A stretch of 45,691 bases of DNA, from assembly GCA_947176765.1 (NCBI GenBank), contig CAMWRX010000015.1:1-45691 (forward strand). The letters run 5' to 3'. The position numbers and the translations under genes were made by a program. Positions within the stretch are counted from its first letter, which is position 1. Every line of letters starts with the position of its first letter. Below are positions 32,429 through 41,616 of this stretch, in pieces. The DNA is from an uncultured bacterium. GTDB taxonomy: Bacteria; Bacillota; Clostridia; Oscillospirales; Oscillospiraceae. The notes below the pieces were generated by a model. The model saw only the letters and a list, made by a program, of their open reading frames with translations. It did no database searches and was not told where the DNA came from.

Positions 32429-34762
32429 ATGATAAACTTACTGGCTTTGACCGCCCCGGCAACCCGGTCGGAGAGCGCCCCGCTCACCCTCCCGGAGATC
32501 TGGGACGCGGTGGTATACGGTGTGTCCTGGTTTTTCGGCAATCTGTCTCCCGCCTTTGTGTGGTTCTTTTTGGGGCTGGCGGTGTGCGTCTCCTTTTTCG
32601 TCTACTACTGGTGGTGCCTGCGTCCCCGGCCCCACAGCCTGGAGTGGATCGCCATGGCGGAGGAGCGCTCCAAGCCCCGCCGCATGACCCTCACCCTGCC
32701 CTGCCACCCCATGGAGCGGCGGGACGTCCTGCCCGTTCTGCTGCTGACGGCGGTGTACGCTTTCACGGCCTTTTTCCGGCTGGGGGATTTTTCCGCTCCC
32801 CAGAACCCGGCCAAATTCCAGCAGGGGGACAGCTATGAGTTCTCTTACGACCAGCCTGTCACGGTGGACACGGTATCCTTTTATACCTCCCTGGGCACCG
32901 GGTATTACACTCTGGAGTGGCAGGACGAGAATGGGAACTGGCAGGGCGTCAAGCTGGATCAGCCCTATAACTCTCTGTTCAAGTGGCGGCCGCTGAATCT
33001 GGAAACCGTAGATCAGAACGGCCTGTCCATCAGCGCGGAGAACAAAAACGAGGATATGGAGCCGGTGGGCGTCATCATGGCCTCCAATTTCCGCCTCACC
33101 GCCTCCAGCGCCCCCCGGCCAGAGGGGTTGTGGCTGTCCGAGCTGGCCCTGTGGAGCGGGGCGTATGTCACCGTGGACGGATCCGGCGGGGAACACCGGG
33201 GCGATTCCGTCCCCCTGCCCATCCCCGACCATGTGGATGAGGGCGCCGAGGCCCTGTTTGATGAGTACGATCTCTGGGATACCAAGGCCACCTATATGAA
33301 TTCCTCCTACTTCGATGAAATTTACCACCCCCGCACCGCCCTGGAGCATTTGAACAACGTCTATCCCTATGAGGTGTCCCACCCGCCCCTGGGCAAGCTG
33401 ATTCTGTCCATCGGGATTATGATCTTCGGCATGGTCCCCTTCGGCTGGCGGTTCATGGGCACGCTGTTCGGCGTGCTGATGGTGCCGGTACTGTATCTCT
33501 TTCTCAAAAACCTGTTCGGCAAAACCCCCGTGGCCCTGTGCGGCGCGGCCCTGTTCACCTTCGACTTCATGCACCTGGTGCAGACCCGCATCGCCACCAT
33601 TGACACCTACGGCGTGTTCTTCATCTTGGTATCCTACTACTTCATGTACCGCTGGCTGGCGGTGCCCGCCGGAAAGAAGCTGCGGTATTACATCCTGCCC
33701 CTGTTTTTGAGCGGCCTGTTCTGGGGCATCGGCTGCGCCTCCAAGTGGACGGTGGTGTACGCCGGGGCGGGGCTGGCCCTGCTGTGGCTGCTGGGGATAA
33801 TCTTCAAGTATGGGGACTGGCACGAGGCCGACAACAAGGCCCGGCTGACGGCGGCTCCCCCGGAGCTCCGCCAGGAGGTGACGGAGGCCATGTTCCAGGA
33901 GGCCCCACCCCCCTGGGAGCGGCCCCAGGTTCCCTCTTTCACCATTCACGTGGCGGGCACCATATTACTGTCCGTATTATTCTTTGTTATCATTCCCCTT
34001 TGTATTTACACGGTGTCTTATTTTCCCTACGCCATTGCCAAGGGAAACGAGGGCGGCTTCCTGGCTCTGGCGGGTGAGGCCCTCTCCTGGCCCTTTGCCC
34101 AGCTGCCAAAGCATATGGAGCAGCTGGCCAAGGCCATGGCTGCGGAGGGCAAAACGCCCGGCCTGTTGGATAGGGTGGACACCTTCTTCAAAATCATCCC
34201 CGGTGATAGCAGCAACCCGGTGGACATCATGCTGAAAAACCAGCACTTTATGCTCACCTACCACCAGGGCGTTCACACCCCCCACCCCTACGAGTCCTAC
34301 TGGTATCAGTGGATCTTCGACGGACGGCCCATCCTGTACTACCGGGATCTGGATGTGCCGGGGATGAAGAGCCTGTTCGCCTCCTTCAACAACCCCCTGG
34401 TGTCCTGGGCGGGGCTGGCGGCCTTCTTCGGCGTGGCCATCCAGACGGTGCGCCGCCGCTGCGGCAAGGGGCTGTTTATCCTCATCGCGATGCTGTCCCA
34501 GTTCGTCCCCTGGCTGCCCATCGGGCGCATCCTGTTCGCCTATCACTACTTCCCCACCGTGCTGTTCCTGTGCTTCGCTATTGCCTATCTCATGGACGAC
34601 ATGATAACCCGGAAGCGGACGGGATACCGGCTGGCGGTCTATGGCTTCACCGGCTGCGCCGCGGGACTGTACGCCATTTTCTATCCCGAACTCATCGGCA
34701 TTTACGTGCCAACCTGGTACGCGGAGTACTTCCTGCGTTGGTTCCCAAGTTGGCCCTTGTGA
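32429..34762 (+). CDS. PMT-family phospholipid-carrier-dependent glycosyltransferase
   Basis: This 777-residue multi-pass membrane protein belongs to the protein O-mannosyltransferase (GT39/GT-C) family. The catalytic loop YFDEIYHPRTA has the acidic DE pair, and SHPPLGK is the next family motif. Two helices at the N-terminus are followed by a soluble extracellular segment (about residues 120-260; SYEFSYDQPVTVDTVSFY... LEWQDENGNW) that looks like a discoidin-type beta sandwich inserted before the catalytic loop. It probably moves a sugar from a polyprenyl carrier to an exported protein or glycan. I chose ATG 32429 because GGAGG is five bases upstream; an ATG at 32417 would use no site. The PHP gene follows after 12 bp. 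Confidence 0.86.
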   Translation: MINLLALTAPATRSESAPLTLPEIWDAVVYGVSWFFGNLSPAFVWFFLGLAVCVSFFVYYWWCLRPRPHSLEWIAMAEERSKPRRMTLTLPCHPMERRDVLPVLLLTAVYAFTAFFRLGDFSAPQNPAKFQQGDSYEFSYDQPVTVDTVSFYTSLGTGYYTLEWQDENGNWQGVKLDQPYNSLFKWRPLNLETVDQNGLSISAENKNEDMEPVGVIMASNFRLTASSAPRPEGLWLSELALWSGAYVTVDGSGGEHRGDSVPLPIPDHVDEGAEALFDEYDLWDTKATYMNSSYFDEIYHPRTALEHLNNVYPYEVSHPPLGKLILSIGIMIFGMVPFGWRFMGTLFGVLMVPVLYLFLKNLFGKTPVALCGAALFTFDFMHLVQTRIATIDTYGVFFILVSYYFMYRWLAVPAGKKLRYYILPLFLSGLFWGIGCASKWTVVYAGAGLALLWLLGIIFKYGDWHEADNKARLTAAPPELRQEVTEAMFQEAPPPWERPQVPSFTIHVAGTILLSVLFFVIIPLCIYTVSYFPYAIAKGNEGGFLALAGEALSWPFAQLPKHMEQLAKAMAAEGKTPGLLDRVDTFFKIIPGDSSNPVDIMLKNQHFMLTYHQGVHTPHPYESYWYQWIFDGRPILYYRDLDVPGMKSLFASFNNPLVSWAGLAAFFGVAIQTVRRRCGKGLFILIAMLSQFVPWLPIGRILFAYHYFPTVLFLCFAIAYLMDDMITRKRTGYRLAVYGFTGCAAGLYAIFYPELIGIYVPTWYAEYFLRWFPSWPL

Positions 34763-34774
34763 GGTGATTTTTTA

Positions 34775-35590
34775 ATGTATCTCTGCGACATCCACAGCCA
34801 CACAAAAATCTCCCACGACAGTCAGGCGGAGCTGTCCGACACCGCCCAAGCCGCCATTGCTGCAGGCCTCCGGGAGTTCTGTGTCACCGACCACCATGAC
34901 CTTTTGAACTTTGACGGGTCACCCGCCGGCCCCTTCGACTGGCCCGCCACCAAGGAGCAGTACCGGGCGGTGAAGCGGGAGGTGGGGGACAAGCTCATCC
35001 TCCGCCTTGGAATCGAGCTGGGCTCCGCGCCCTATAATCCGGACATGGCCCGGGCCGTTCTGGCCCAGGGCGGGGAGGAGCTGGACTTTGTGCTGGGCTC
35101 CCTCCACAACTGGATCGGCATGGAGGGGGATCGGGATCTGTACTTCTCCGACTTCCACGACAATATGGAGCTGGCCCGCCGCGCGGTGGAGAGCACCCTG
35201 GCCCACACCTGGACGCTGGTGACCCAATGCCCCGACTGCTACGACAGTCTGGCCCACATCGTCTACCCCCTGCGGTACATCCACCGGGACGGGGTAGAGC
35301 TGTCCATCGCCGACTATGAGGAGCGGGTGCGGGCCATCTTCACCGAGGTGGCAAAAACCGACCACGCCATGGAGGTCAACGTGTGCCGGGGGGAGGACCT
35401 GGACTCCTGGCCCCCCCTGCTGGCCTGGTTCAAGGAGTGCGGCGGAAAGCTCGTCACCGTGGGGGCGGACGCCCACCGGGCCGAGGACGTGGCAAAGGGC
35501 ATCCCCCAGGCTCTGGAGATGATAAAAGCCGCGGGATTTGACTGTGTGACCACCTACGAACGGCGCAAGCCAGTGCTGCACAAGCTATAA
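34775..35590 (+). CDS. PHP-domain phosphoesterase (HisJ histidinol-phosphatase family)
   Basis: This 271-residue metal-dependent phosphoesterase shows the PHP motifs DIHSHTKISHD, TDHHD, a glutamate in LGIELG, HNW with FHD, the histidine in LAHIVYPLRY and DAHRAEDV near the C-terminus. Histidinol-phosphatase HisJ is the nearest named family, but no histidine gene is near, so it may act on another phosphate ester. GAGGTGA precedes the ATG. It is spaced 12 bp from the PMT gene and 41 bp from rpiB, probably one transcript. Confidence 0.82.
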   Translation: MYLCDIHSHTKISHDSQAELSDTAQAAIAAGLREFCVTDHHDLLNFDGSPAGPFDWPATKEQYRAVKREVGDKLILRLGIELGSAPYNPDMARAVLAQGGEELDFVLGSLHNWIGMEGDRDLYFSDFHDNMELARRAVESTLAHTWTLVTQCPDCYDSLAHIVYPLRYIHRDGVELSIADYEERVRAIFTEVAKTDHAMEVNVCRGEDLDSWPPLLAWFKECGGKLVTVGADAHRAEDVAKGIPQALEMIKAAGFDCVTTYERRKPVLHKL

Positions 35591-35631
35591 AGCAGAGCGA
35601 ATATTTCACGCAAATGATAGGAGGATATGAC

Positions 35632-36069
35632 ATGAAAATTTCCATTGCCTGCGACCACGGCGCCTATGAGCTGAAGGAGCGGCTGAAAGCGCATCTGACA
35701 GAGCAGGGCCATGAGGTCATGGACTGCGGCACCAATAGCACGGATAGCTGCGACTACCCCGACTTTGCCCGCCCCGCCGCCCAGCTGGTGGCGGACGGAA
35801 CCTGTGAGCGGGGCGTCGTCTTGTGTACCACCGGCATCGGCGTGTCCATGGTGGCAAACAAGGTGAAAGGCGTGCGGTGCGCCCTGTGCCACGAAACCCT
35901 GTCCGCCGAGATGACCCGCCGCCACAACGACGCCAACGTGCTGGCCATGGGGGCCGGGGTCACCGGCGGCAACCTGGCGGAGCGGATTTTGGACGTGTTC
36001 CTGTCCACCGAGTTTGAGGGCGGCCGCCACGTGCGCCGGGTGGACAAGGTCATGGAGACGGAACAATAA
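35632..36069 (+). CDS. rpiB: Ribose-5-phosphate isomerase B (RpiB/LacAB family)
   Basis: This 145-residue enzyme of the pentose phosphate pathway interconverts ribose 5-phosphate and ribulose 5-phosphate. It begins MKISIACDHGAYELK with the active-site DHG, and shows YPDFA and CTTGIGVSMVANKVKGVRCALC with the family catalytic cysteine region. GGAGG lies eight bases before ATG 35632; the open frame starts six codons earlier. A perfect-stem terminator lies shortly downstream. Confidence 0.92.
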   Translation: MKISIACDHGAYELKERLKAHLTEQGHEVMDCGTNSTDSCDYPDFARPAAQLVADGTCERGVVLCTTGIGVSMVANKVKGVRCALCHETLSAEMTRRHNDANVLAMGAGVTGGNLAERILDVFLSTEFEGGRHVRRVDKVMETEQ

Positions 36070-36101
36070 ACACTTTTTGTCATATCGCGAAGCAATATAA
36101 C

Positions 36102-36140
36102 AAAACGGAGTGCCTTCCAACATGGAACGCACTCCGTTTT
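36102..36140. terminator. Bidirectional terminator between rpiB and rnmV
   Basis: AAAACGGAGTGC (36102-36113) pairs with GCACTCCGTTTT (36129-36140), with an inner TTCC/GGAA pair. It has a T-run on both strands. Confidence 0.9.
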
Positions 36141-36724
36141 CATTGATTCAGCAGTTCGTCCAGCTCATCCGGGGTATACAGCGCGTTCAGCGCCGAGAGC
36201 AGGGCCTTGGCGCTCATGTGCTCGGGCAGCTCCAGCTTACGCAAAAGGGCGGCCCGCCGCTGGGCCGCGTCGGGCGTCCCCGACAGCCCCAGGGCGAACA
36301 GATCCGCTGGGGTCAGGTTCCCCTGGGGCCGGGCGGGCGCTTCCCCGTCCAGCACCGTGGCCCCGGCCCGGAGGATGGCGTTTCGCAATACGTCCGGGGG
36401 CATCCCCTCCACCCCCAGCTTGCCCTCCTTGCCGGGGGCCCGCTTGCGGCGCTCCTTGCCGTACACGTCGGGCACATAGGCGTGCTTGAGCTGTTCCTTT
36501 GGGATGGCCCCTTTGAGGTAGTTGCGGATGACGAATCCCGCCCCGTCCGGGTCGGTGAGGACGATGAGCCCCCGCTTTGCCGCCAGCTTCCGCAGCAGGG
36601 CCAGCCGCTCCCCGTCCTTGAACACGCCGAACCCGGCGGTGTCTAGGATCAGGGTGTCCACCACCCCGGCCAGGGCGGACTTATCGTACCGGCCCTCCAC
36701 TACAATGGCCTCTTGAATTCTCAT
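36140..36724 (-). CDS. rnmV: Ribonuclease M5
   Basis: This 194-residue nuclease matures the 5S rRNA in low-GC Gram-positives and relatives. The Toprim domain carries E10 in VVEGRYDK and D58, D60 in LTDPDGAG. The C-terminal DUF4093-type part has LGVEGMPPDVLRNAIL. GGGAGACTGAT precedes the ATG. In Firmicutes rnmV often lies near rsmA; here it stands alone before a small AT-rich gene. Confidence 0.93.
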   Translation of the reverse strand: MRIQEAIVVEGRYDKSALAGVVDTLILDTAGFGVFKDGERLALLRKLAAKRGLIVLTDPDGAGFVIRNYLKGAIPKEQLKHAYVPDVYGKERRKRAPGKEGKLGVEGMPPDVLRNAILRAGATVLDGEAPARPQGNLTPADLFALGLSGTPDAAQRRAALLRKLELPEHMSAKALLSALNALYTPDELDELLNQ

Positions 36725-36746
36725 ATCAGTCTCCCATAAATATAGT

Positions 36747-37184
36747 TTATACCACAGCTCTTACCTTTTCAATAAAATCTTCTGTAACATACCTTACAGA
36801 CGGTACATGTATAAAAATTACATGACAGTTATATTTTCTTAACATATACCAGTAGGCTTCGTTACATAAGGATTGGGTTGGGATATTCCCTGCATGAGTA
36901 ATAATTCCGTTTTGATTCAATTTTATAGCAATCGAATCAAAATCCACAGTTGAATATAAGCACACTTCACCTCTTTGGGCTACGCAATCTATTCTAATAC
37001 TCCCTTTTAGCTTTTTGTCCAACCCAAACATGTAGACTAAATCATATGTACCACTGATATTGTCAATATCTTTTTTCAACCCATCATATGAATTTGTCAA
37101 AAACAATTTATCGCCGCTAAGACTTTTTACGATTTTATTAGATGAATTGCCGTTCCCCTTAAAAGCAACGTATAAAACAGACAT
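36747..37184 (-). CDS. Small pyroglutamyl-peptidase-like protein
   Basis: This 145-residue protein is AT-richer than its neighbours. It resembles peptidase C15 (Pcp), which normally has about 200-215 residues with a Glu, Cys, His triad. The C-terminal half shows THAGNIPTQSLCNEAYWYML (C107) and VIFIHVPSV (H126), matching the TAGxYxCNxxxY and FIHVP motifs. The region of the catalytic glutamate has VDFDSIAIKL, where D83 may replace Glu. The N-terminus VLYVAFKGNGNSSNKIV matches VTGFxPFxxxxxNPS only loosely. The protein is shorter than a normal Pcp and may be an altered or inactive member. GAGGTAAACAT precedes the ATG. Confidence 0.6.
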   Translation of the reverse strand: MSVLYVAFKGNGNSSNKIVKSLSGDKLFLTNSYDGLKKDIDNISGTYDLVYMFGLDKKLKGSIRIDCVAQRGEVCLYSTVDFDSIAIKLNQNGIITHAGNIPTQSLCNEAYWYMLRKYNCHVIFIHVPSVRYVTEDFIEKVRAVV

Positions 37185-37302
37185 ATGTTTACCTCGCTAA
37201 ATCCCAATTTGCAAACTTGTGTACTTTTTGTGTACCAGGCACCGCCCAACCCCATGAACCCGTTGCAACACAGAGGGTTCGGGCGGTTGGTACCTTTAAC
37301 TT

Positions 37303-38364
37303 TCAAGAAAAAGGAACCACCCGCCGGCCGGAGGCCAGCTCCATCAGCAGGGCGGTGAGTACCTCATTCTCCTGGCCGTAAGACGATTTCAAGGTGATGT
37401 CCGTCTCGGCGCACCGGCGCACGGCGTACCGGCACCAGGGCAGGGAGAACCGCCGGGCGGCGTCCAGCAGCTTGTCCGCCGGGTAGGCCGACTTCATCCC
37501 CCACAGCTCCATGAACTCCCCCCGGCCCTTCCCCGCGTCCAGGTACAGCCGGGCGGTGTACAGCTGCCGGAAGTACTTGCCCATGGCGGCCAGGATCATG
37601 ATGGGGGCCTGCTGGCTGTGGAGCAGGTCGGCCAGCACCGACGCGGCCTTGTCGAAGTCCTTGCGGGCCATGGCGTCCGTCATCTGGAACACCACCGCGT
37701 CCAGCTTGGGGATGACCACCGCGTCCATGTCCGCCCGGGTGACCCTGGGGTGGGCGGCGTAAGCGGTCAGCTTGCCGATCTCGGAGGCCAGGTCGTGCAT
37801 CAGGTCGCCGCACAGGAAAATGAGGTACCGGGCGTCCTCGGTGTCCACGCTCTTGCCCGCTTTTTTGAACTGGCGGCAGATCCAGTCGGTAAGATCGCCC
37901 TGCTCCTGGCGCTGGAAGTTCACCACCGCCCCCTCTTTTTTCAGCAGAGCCGCCAGCTTGGACCGCCCGTCCGCCTTATAGGGCAGCAGGTCGTACACAA
38001 ACACCAGACAGCAGTAATCCGGCAGGGCGGAGAGAATCTCCATCAACCGCTCCTTCGCCTTGTCTCCTTGGGCGAACAGGTCGAAGTCGGTGACCACCAC
38101 CAGCGTGCGCCCGCTCATCATGGGCAGGCAGTCCACCGCCTGCTCGATCCAGTCCACCGAGCAGTCCTTTCCCCGGGCGGTGTGGAGGTTGAAATCCTCC
38201 AGCCCCTCGGGCAGGATGGCCCGCTTCAGCTGGGCCAGATAGTAGTCCCGGAGGAACGCCTCCTCCCCGTGGAAAACATACAGGTTTTTAGGCGCGCCCT
38301 CCTTCAGGGCCCGCTTCAGCTCCCGCATGGCGGTGTTGTCCACTTTATCCCGTTTTGGCGGCAT
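37303..38364 (-). CDS. holA: DNA polymerase III delta subunit
   Basis: This 353-residue clamp-loader subunit opens the beta sliding clamp. The N-terminal NLYVFHGEEAFLRDYYL and the following GRTLVVVTDFDLFAQ are typical. The C-terminal part holds the delta collar helices, with APIMILAAMGKYFRQLYTARL. ATG 38364 follows AAAGGGGG; the frame is open eight codons further. It lies 41 bp after the comEC stop and shares the comEC promoter. The tail of its transcript could form an imperfect hairpin at about 37237-37292. Confidence 0.92.
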   Translation of the reverse strand: MPPKRDKVDNTAMRELKRALKEGAPKNLYVFHGEEAFLRDYYLAQLKRAILPEGLEDFNLHTARGKDCSVDWIEQAVDCLPMMSGRTLVVVTDFDLFAQGDKAKERLMEILSALPDYCCLVFVYDLLPYKADGRSKLAALLKKEGAVVNFQRQEQGDLTDWICRQFKKAGKSVDTEDARYLIFLCGDLMHDLASEIGKLTAYAAHPRVTRADMDAVVIPKLDAVVFQMTDAMARKDFDKAASVLADLLHSQQAPIMILAAMGKYFRQLYTARLYLDAGKGRGEFMELWGMKSAYPADKLLDAARRFSLPWCRYAVRRCAETDITLKSSYGQENEVLTALLMELASGRRVVPFS

Positions 38365-38405
38365 GGACGCCGCCCCCTTTCTCAGCAAGTATGGAACCGT
38401 TCTTT

Positions 38406-40784
38406 CTAATATACCCCTACCCGATCCCCCTGAATCCGCACAGTGACGGTTCCCTCCTGATCGGTGCGGTAGGTCTCCGCGCCCAGCGCCTCCAAGCGCT
38501 CCAGCGTCTCCTGGGCCGGGTGGCCATAGGAGTTGTTGGCCCCGGCGGAAATCACGGCAAGCTCCGGGGCTGCGGCGCGGAGGAACTCCTCGCAGCTGGA
38601 GTATTTGGAGCCGTGGTGGCCCACCACCAGCAGCTCAATGTCAGGAATGGGGCAATACTTCACCAGCATTTTCTCCACGAAAGCATCCGCGTCCCCGGTG
38701 ATGAGGGTGTCAAACTCCTGACAACTGCACAGGGCAAACAGCCCGGATTCGTTGGAGGTGCCCCCGCCCAGGGGTGGGAACAGGGTGAGGGACGATTTGC
38801 CCAGGACCAGCTCCACCGTGTCGTCCACCAGAAAGACCTCCGCGCCCTCTGCCTCCGCCAGCTCCAGCAGACGGGCGGCGTCCTCGGGGTCTGTATCGCC
38901 CCCGGGAACCGCCACCCTGTCCACCTTCATGCGGTAAAACAACTGCTCCACCCCGTTGAAATGGTCGCTGTCAAAATGGGTGAGTACCAGCAAGTCCAAC
39001 CGGGCGCGGCCCATGGAAGCGAAGTAGTCGGCGGCGACATCCCCGGCGCTGCGGGAGCCGTCCCCGCCGCAGTCCACCAGCGCCGCCCGCCCTCCGGACA
39101 GCAGGGCGGTGGACGAGCCCTGGCCCACGTCCAGGGCGGTGACGGTGAGGTCGGCGGTTTCCACTTCCAGCCTGCCGAACCCGATGGCGGCGCACAACAG
39201 CGCAATCAGCCCGCAGGCGCAGAGCAGGGGCCGCTTTGGCTTCTCCCGGCTGGCAAACGCCGCCAGCAGCGCCAGGTACACCGCCCCCAGCCAGATGACG
39301 CAGTACCGGCTGTCGGTACTCAGGGAGGCGAAGGGGAATCTGCCCAGCCACAAGGCCACCCACCGGGCGTAATGGCCCAGCAGTCCGGCAATCCCGCCCA
39401 AAAAGGCCATGGGAACGGGGAGAAAAACGGCCAGCGTCCCCAGGATTAGGGCGCACATCATCAGAAGGCTCAGCGTCCACAGCGCCAGCACATTGGACAC
39501 CGGGGAGAGCAGCAGGATCTGTCCAAAATACAGCGCGATCAGCGGCACGGTGAACAGCATGGCCCCCAGAGAGACGGACACGCTGGTCAGCGCTGCCCGC
39601 CCAGCCTTCCACAGCATGAGCTTGAGCTTTTGCTCCTTTGAGGGCCGCAGGGGCTTCAAGGGCCGATACATCCATTGAAACAGCGGCCTGGATGCCAGCA
39701 GGATGCCCGCCACCGAGGCAAAGGACAATTGCAAGCCTACGCTGGCGGCGGCAAAGGGGTTCTGAATAAGCAGCACCAGCAGGGCGAGGCCCAGGGCGGA
39801 GGGTCCATCCTCTTCTCTCTGGGCGACGGGCGCGGCCAGCAGGGCGCTCTGCATGATGACCGCCCGGAACGCCGACGGGGTGCCGCCCGCCATGAGGGCG
39901 TAAAACACCAGCAGCGGGATCATGGCCAGCGCCACGCGCCGGCGTTTGCCGCACAGAACCAGCACAATTTGCACCAGAAACGAGATGTGAAAGCCGGACA
40001 CCACCGCCGCGTGCATCAGCCCCGCCCGGTTGAAGGCGGAGAAGAGCGTATCGTCCAATCCCGTCTTGTCCCCCAGGGTGACGGCGGCGGCAATGGGAGC
40101 GGCCAGGTCGTCAAAGGCGGCGTAAATGCCGTCATGGAGCTTGCGGGCGCACAGGGCGGGCCAGTGCCGGAAGGGCACGCGCTCCGCAGCGGTGATCTCC
40201 GGCTCGTCATTGCAGTAGGCCAAGAGATACACGCCCTTGGCGGTGTAGTAGGTGGTCTCGTCGCCGTAGGCCCGGGTGGACAGCTTGACCCGCGCCGTAC
40301 AGTCTACATGATCCCCTGGTTTCAACCCGCCCCAGTCCGCCGAGCCGTACACCAGCGCGTCCGGGGCGAAAAAGCCGCCGTCCAAATGGACTGTTACCGA
40401 ATAGCCGCCAATGGAGGTGGGGGCGGGGTAGGAGGACACCTCGCCGGAGATGGTCACCTCGTCCCCCACCCATTGTTCAGCCGGGGCGCGGAACAGGGCA
40501 AAGTACGCCCCGGCCCACCCGAAGGCCAGCACGCCGCCCAGGCACAGGGCCAGTCCCCGCCGGGAAAATTGGTACAGCGTCCACCGGGACAACGGGCCCT
40601 TCTCTCTGGGGCGGCGCAGGAGGATGGGGTGTTCGTCCTCCCGGGGCCGGGTGGTCAGCCACACCGCCAGCATGAGCCCCAGCAGGGCGGCGGCAATCGC
40701 CACAGGTACAGGGCCCAGGTCAACATAGCACGCCCACAGGCAGGCGGCCCCGAAGCCAGCCGAAAACCATGCCAGCTTCCGCAT
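38406..40784 (-). CDS. comEC: ComEC/Rec2, DNA uptake channel
   Basis: This 792-residue protein is the inner-membrane channel for DNA uptake in competence. An N-terminal DUF4131 beta domain (about 60-185) follows two helices. The competence membrane domain (about 200-490) starts near TLGDKTGLDDTLFSAFNRAGLMHAAVVSGFHISF. The C-terminal metallo-beta-lactamase-like domain (about 535-792) shows ALDVGQGSST, LVLTHFDSDHFNG and VGHHGSKYSS, so it is the complete form. AAGGGGGG precedes the ATG. It forms an operon with holA, a common arrangement. No other com gene is in the window. Confidence 0.95.
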   Translation of the reverse strand: MRKLAWFSAGFGAACLWACYVDLGPVPVAIAAALLGLMLAVWLTTRPREDEHPILLRRPREKGPLSRWTLYQFSRRGLALCLGGVLAFGWAGAYFALFRAPAEQWVGDEVTISGEVSSYPAPTSIGGYSVTVHLDGGFFAPDALVYGSADWGGLKPGDHVDCTARVKLSTRAYGDETTYYTAKGVYLLAYCNDEPEITAAERVPFRHWPALCARKLHDGIYAAFDDLAAPIAAAVTLGDKTGLDDTLFSAFNRAGLMHAAVVSGFHISFLVQIVLVLCGKRRRVALAMIPLLVFYALMAGGTPSAFRAVIMQSALLAAPVAQREEDGPSALGLALLVLLIQNPFAAASVGLQLSFASVAGILLASRPLFQWMYRPLKPLRPSKEQKLKLMLWKAGRAALTSVSVSLGAMLFTVPLIALYFGQILLLSPVSNVLALWTLSLLMMCALILGTLAVFLPVPMAFLGGIAGLLGHYARWVALWLGRFPFASLSTDSRYCVIWLGAVYLALLAAFASREKPKRPLLCACGLIALLCAAIGFGRLEVETADLTVTALDVGQGSSTALLSGGRAALVDCGGDGSRSAGDVAADYFASMGRARLDLLVLTHFDSDHFNGVEQLFYRMKVDRVAVPGGDTDPEDAARLLELAEAEGAEVFLVDDTVELVLGKSSLTLFPPLGGGTSNESGLFALCSCQEFDTLITGDADAFVEKMLVKYCPIPDIELLVVGHHGSKYSSCEEFLRAAAPELAVISAGANNSYGHPAQETLERLEALGAETYRTDQEGTVTVRIQGDRVGVY

Positions 40785-40814
40785 GCCGCCGCCCCCCTTC
40801 TCTGTCTTTTTCCT

Positions 40815-40843
40815 ATTTTATCCGCAAAGACGGGACAAGTCAA
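40815..40843 (-). promoter_or_regulatory. Promoter of the comEC-holA operon
   Basis: On the minus strand TTGACT (40838-40843) and TAAAAT (40815-40820) are separated by 17 bases, about 30 bp before the ATG. Confidence 0.78.
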
Positions 40844-40870
40844 CGCCAGGGAGAAAAATGGCGAAAAGGC

Positions 40871-40899
40871 TTGCCAGAGGGGGGCGGGTCTGGTATGCT
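40871..40899 (+). promoter_or_regulatory. Putative promoter of the HAD gene
   Basis: TTGCCA and TATGCT are separated by 17 bases, 23 bp upstream of the GTG start. Confidence 0.6.
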
Positions 40900-40922
40900 G
40901 ACAGGGACGAGGAGATGATATT

Positions 40923-41555
40923 GTGTACATATTCGATCTGGACGGCACCATTACCGATACCAACGGCCTATGGCTGGAGGTGGATCGGGAATTTCTGTCC
41001 CGCCGGGGGCTGACCCACACACCGGAGTACCAGCGGGTGGTGGAGCGCTCCATTTTCCCCATCGCGGCCCAATTCACCAAGGAGTACTATGACCTGCCCG
41101 ACAGCCCGGAAGACATCATGGCGGAGTGGGACAGCTTGGCCCAGCGCCATTACCAGGAGCTGGCCCCCTTAAAACCGGGGGCGGAGGAATTTCTCCGCCA
41201 GTGCCGCGGGGAAGGCCGCCCCATGGCCATCTTCACCGCCTGCCGCCCCGCCCTGTGCGGTGCGGTGCTGGAGCGCTTCCACCTGCGGGAGCTGTTTGAC
41301 CAGGTGATCTTCGCCGAGAAGATCGGGCTGGAAAAGCGGGATCCCCGGTGTTTCGTGCGGCTCAGCGAGCTGCTGGGCGCGCCGCCCGAGGACTGCACCC
41401 TTTTTGACGACAGCCCGGACAACTGCGCCACCGCTATGAAAGCCGGCATGACCGCCGTGGGGGTATACGACGACTATTACGCCGCCCGCCAGGACGAGCT
41501 GAAGTCGGTGTGCCGCCGGTATGTACGCTCCCTGGAAGAATTGGTGAAACAATAG
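40923..41555 (+). CDS. HAD-superfamily phosphatase, subfamily IA
   Basis: This 210-residue hydrolase has motif I FDLDGT (nucleophile D5, acid D7), motif II in AIFTACRP, a lysine in LEKRDPRCF, and motif IV DDSPDN. The cap with LEVDREFLSRRGL and FTKEYYDLPDS is of the alpha-helical C1 type. It resembles small phosphatases such as phosphoglycolate or beta-phosphoglucomutase-like enzymes, but the substrate is not determined. The start is GTG, with ACGAGGAGA about seven bases upstream. Confidence 0.85.
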   Translation: MYIFDLDGTITDTNGLWLEVDREFLSRRGLTHTPEYQRVVERSIFPIAAQFTKEYYDLPDSPEDIMAEWDSLAQRHYQELAPLKPGAEEFLRQCRGEGRPMAIFTACRPALCGAVLERFHLRELFDQVIFAEKIGLEKRDPRCFVRLSELLGAPPEDCTLFDDSPDNCATAMKAGMTAVGVYDDYYAARQDELKSVCRRYVRSLEELVKQ

Positions 41556-41560
41556 GCCCA

Positions 41561-41590
41561 TTGGCAAAAGCCTCCTCTGTCACATAGAAT
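41561..41590 (+). promoter_or_regulatory. Possible promoter of the ferritin-like gene
   Basis: TTGGCA and TAGAAT are separated by 18 bases. The sequence CATAGAAT also resembles the CATANNNT -10 of sporulation sigma factors. Both readings are tentative. Confidence 0.35.
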
Positions 41591-41616
41591 GTGGGGCAAA
41601 GGAGGTGTTTTACCAC

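Noticed and set aside
37237-37292. Imperfect long hairpin ACCGCCC...GGGCGGT after holA
   Set aside because: Large asymmetric bulge and no clean U-run, so I do not list it as a terminator.
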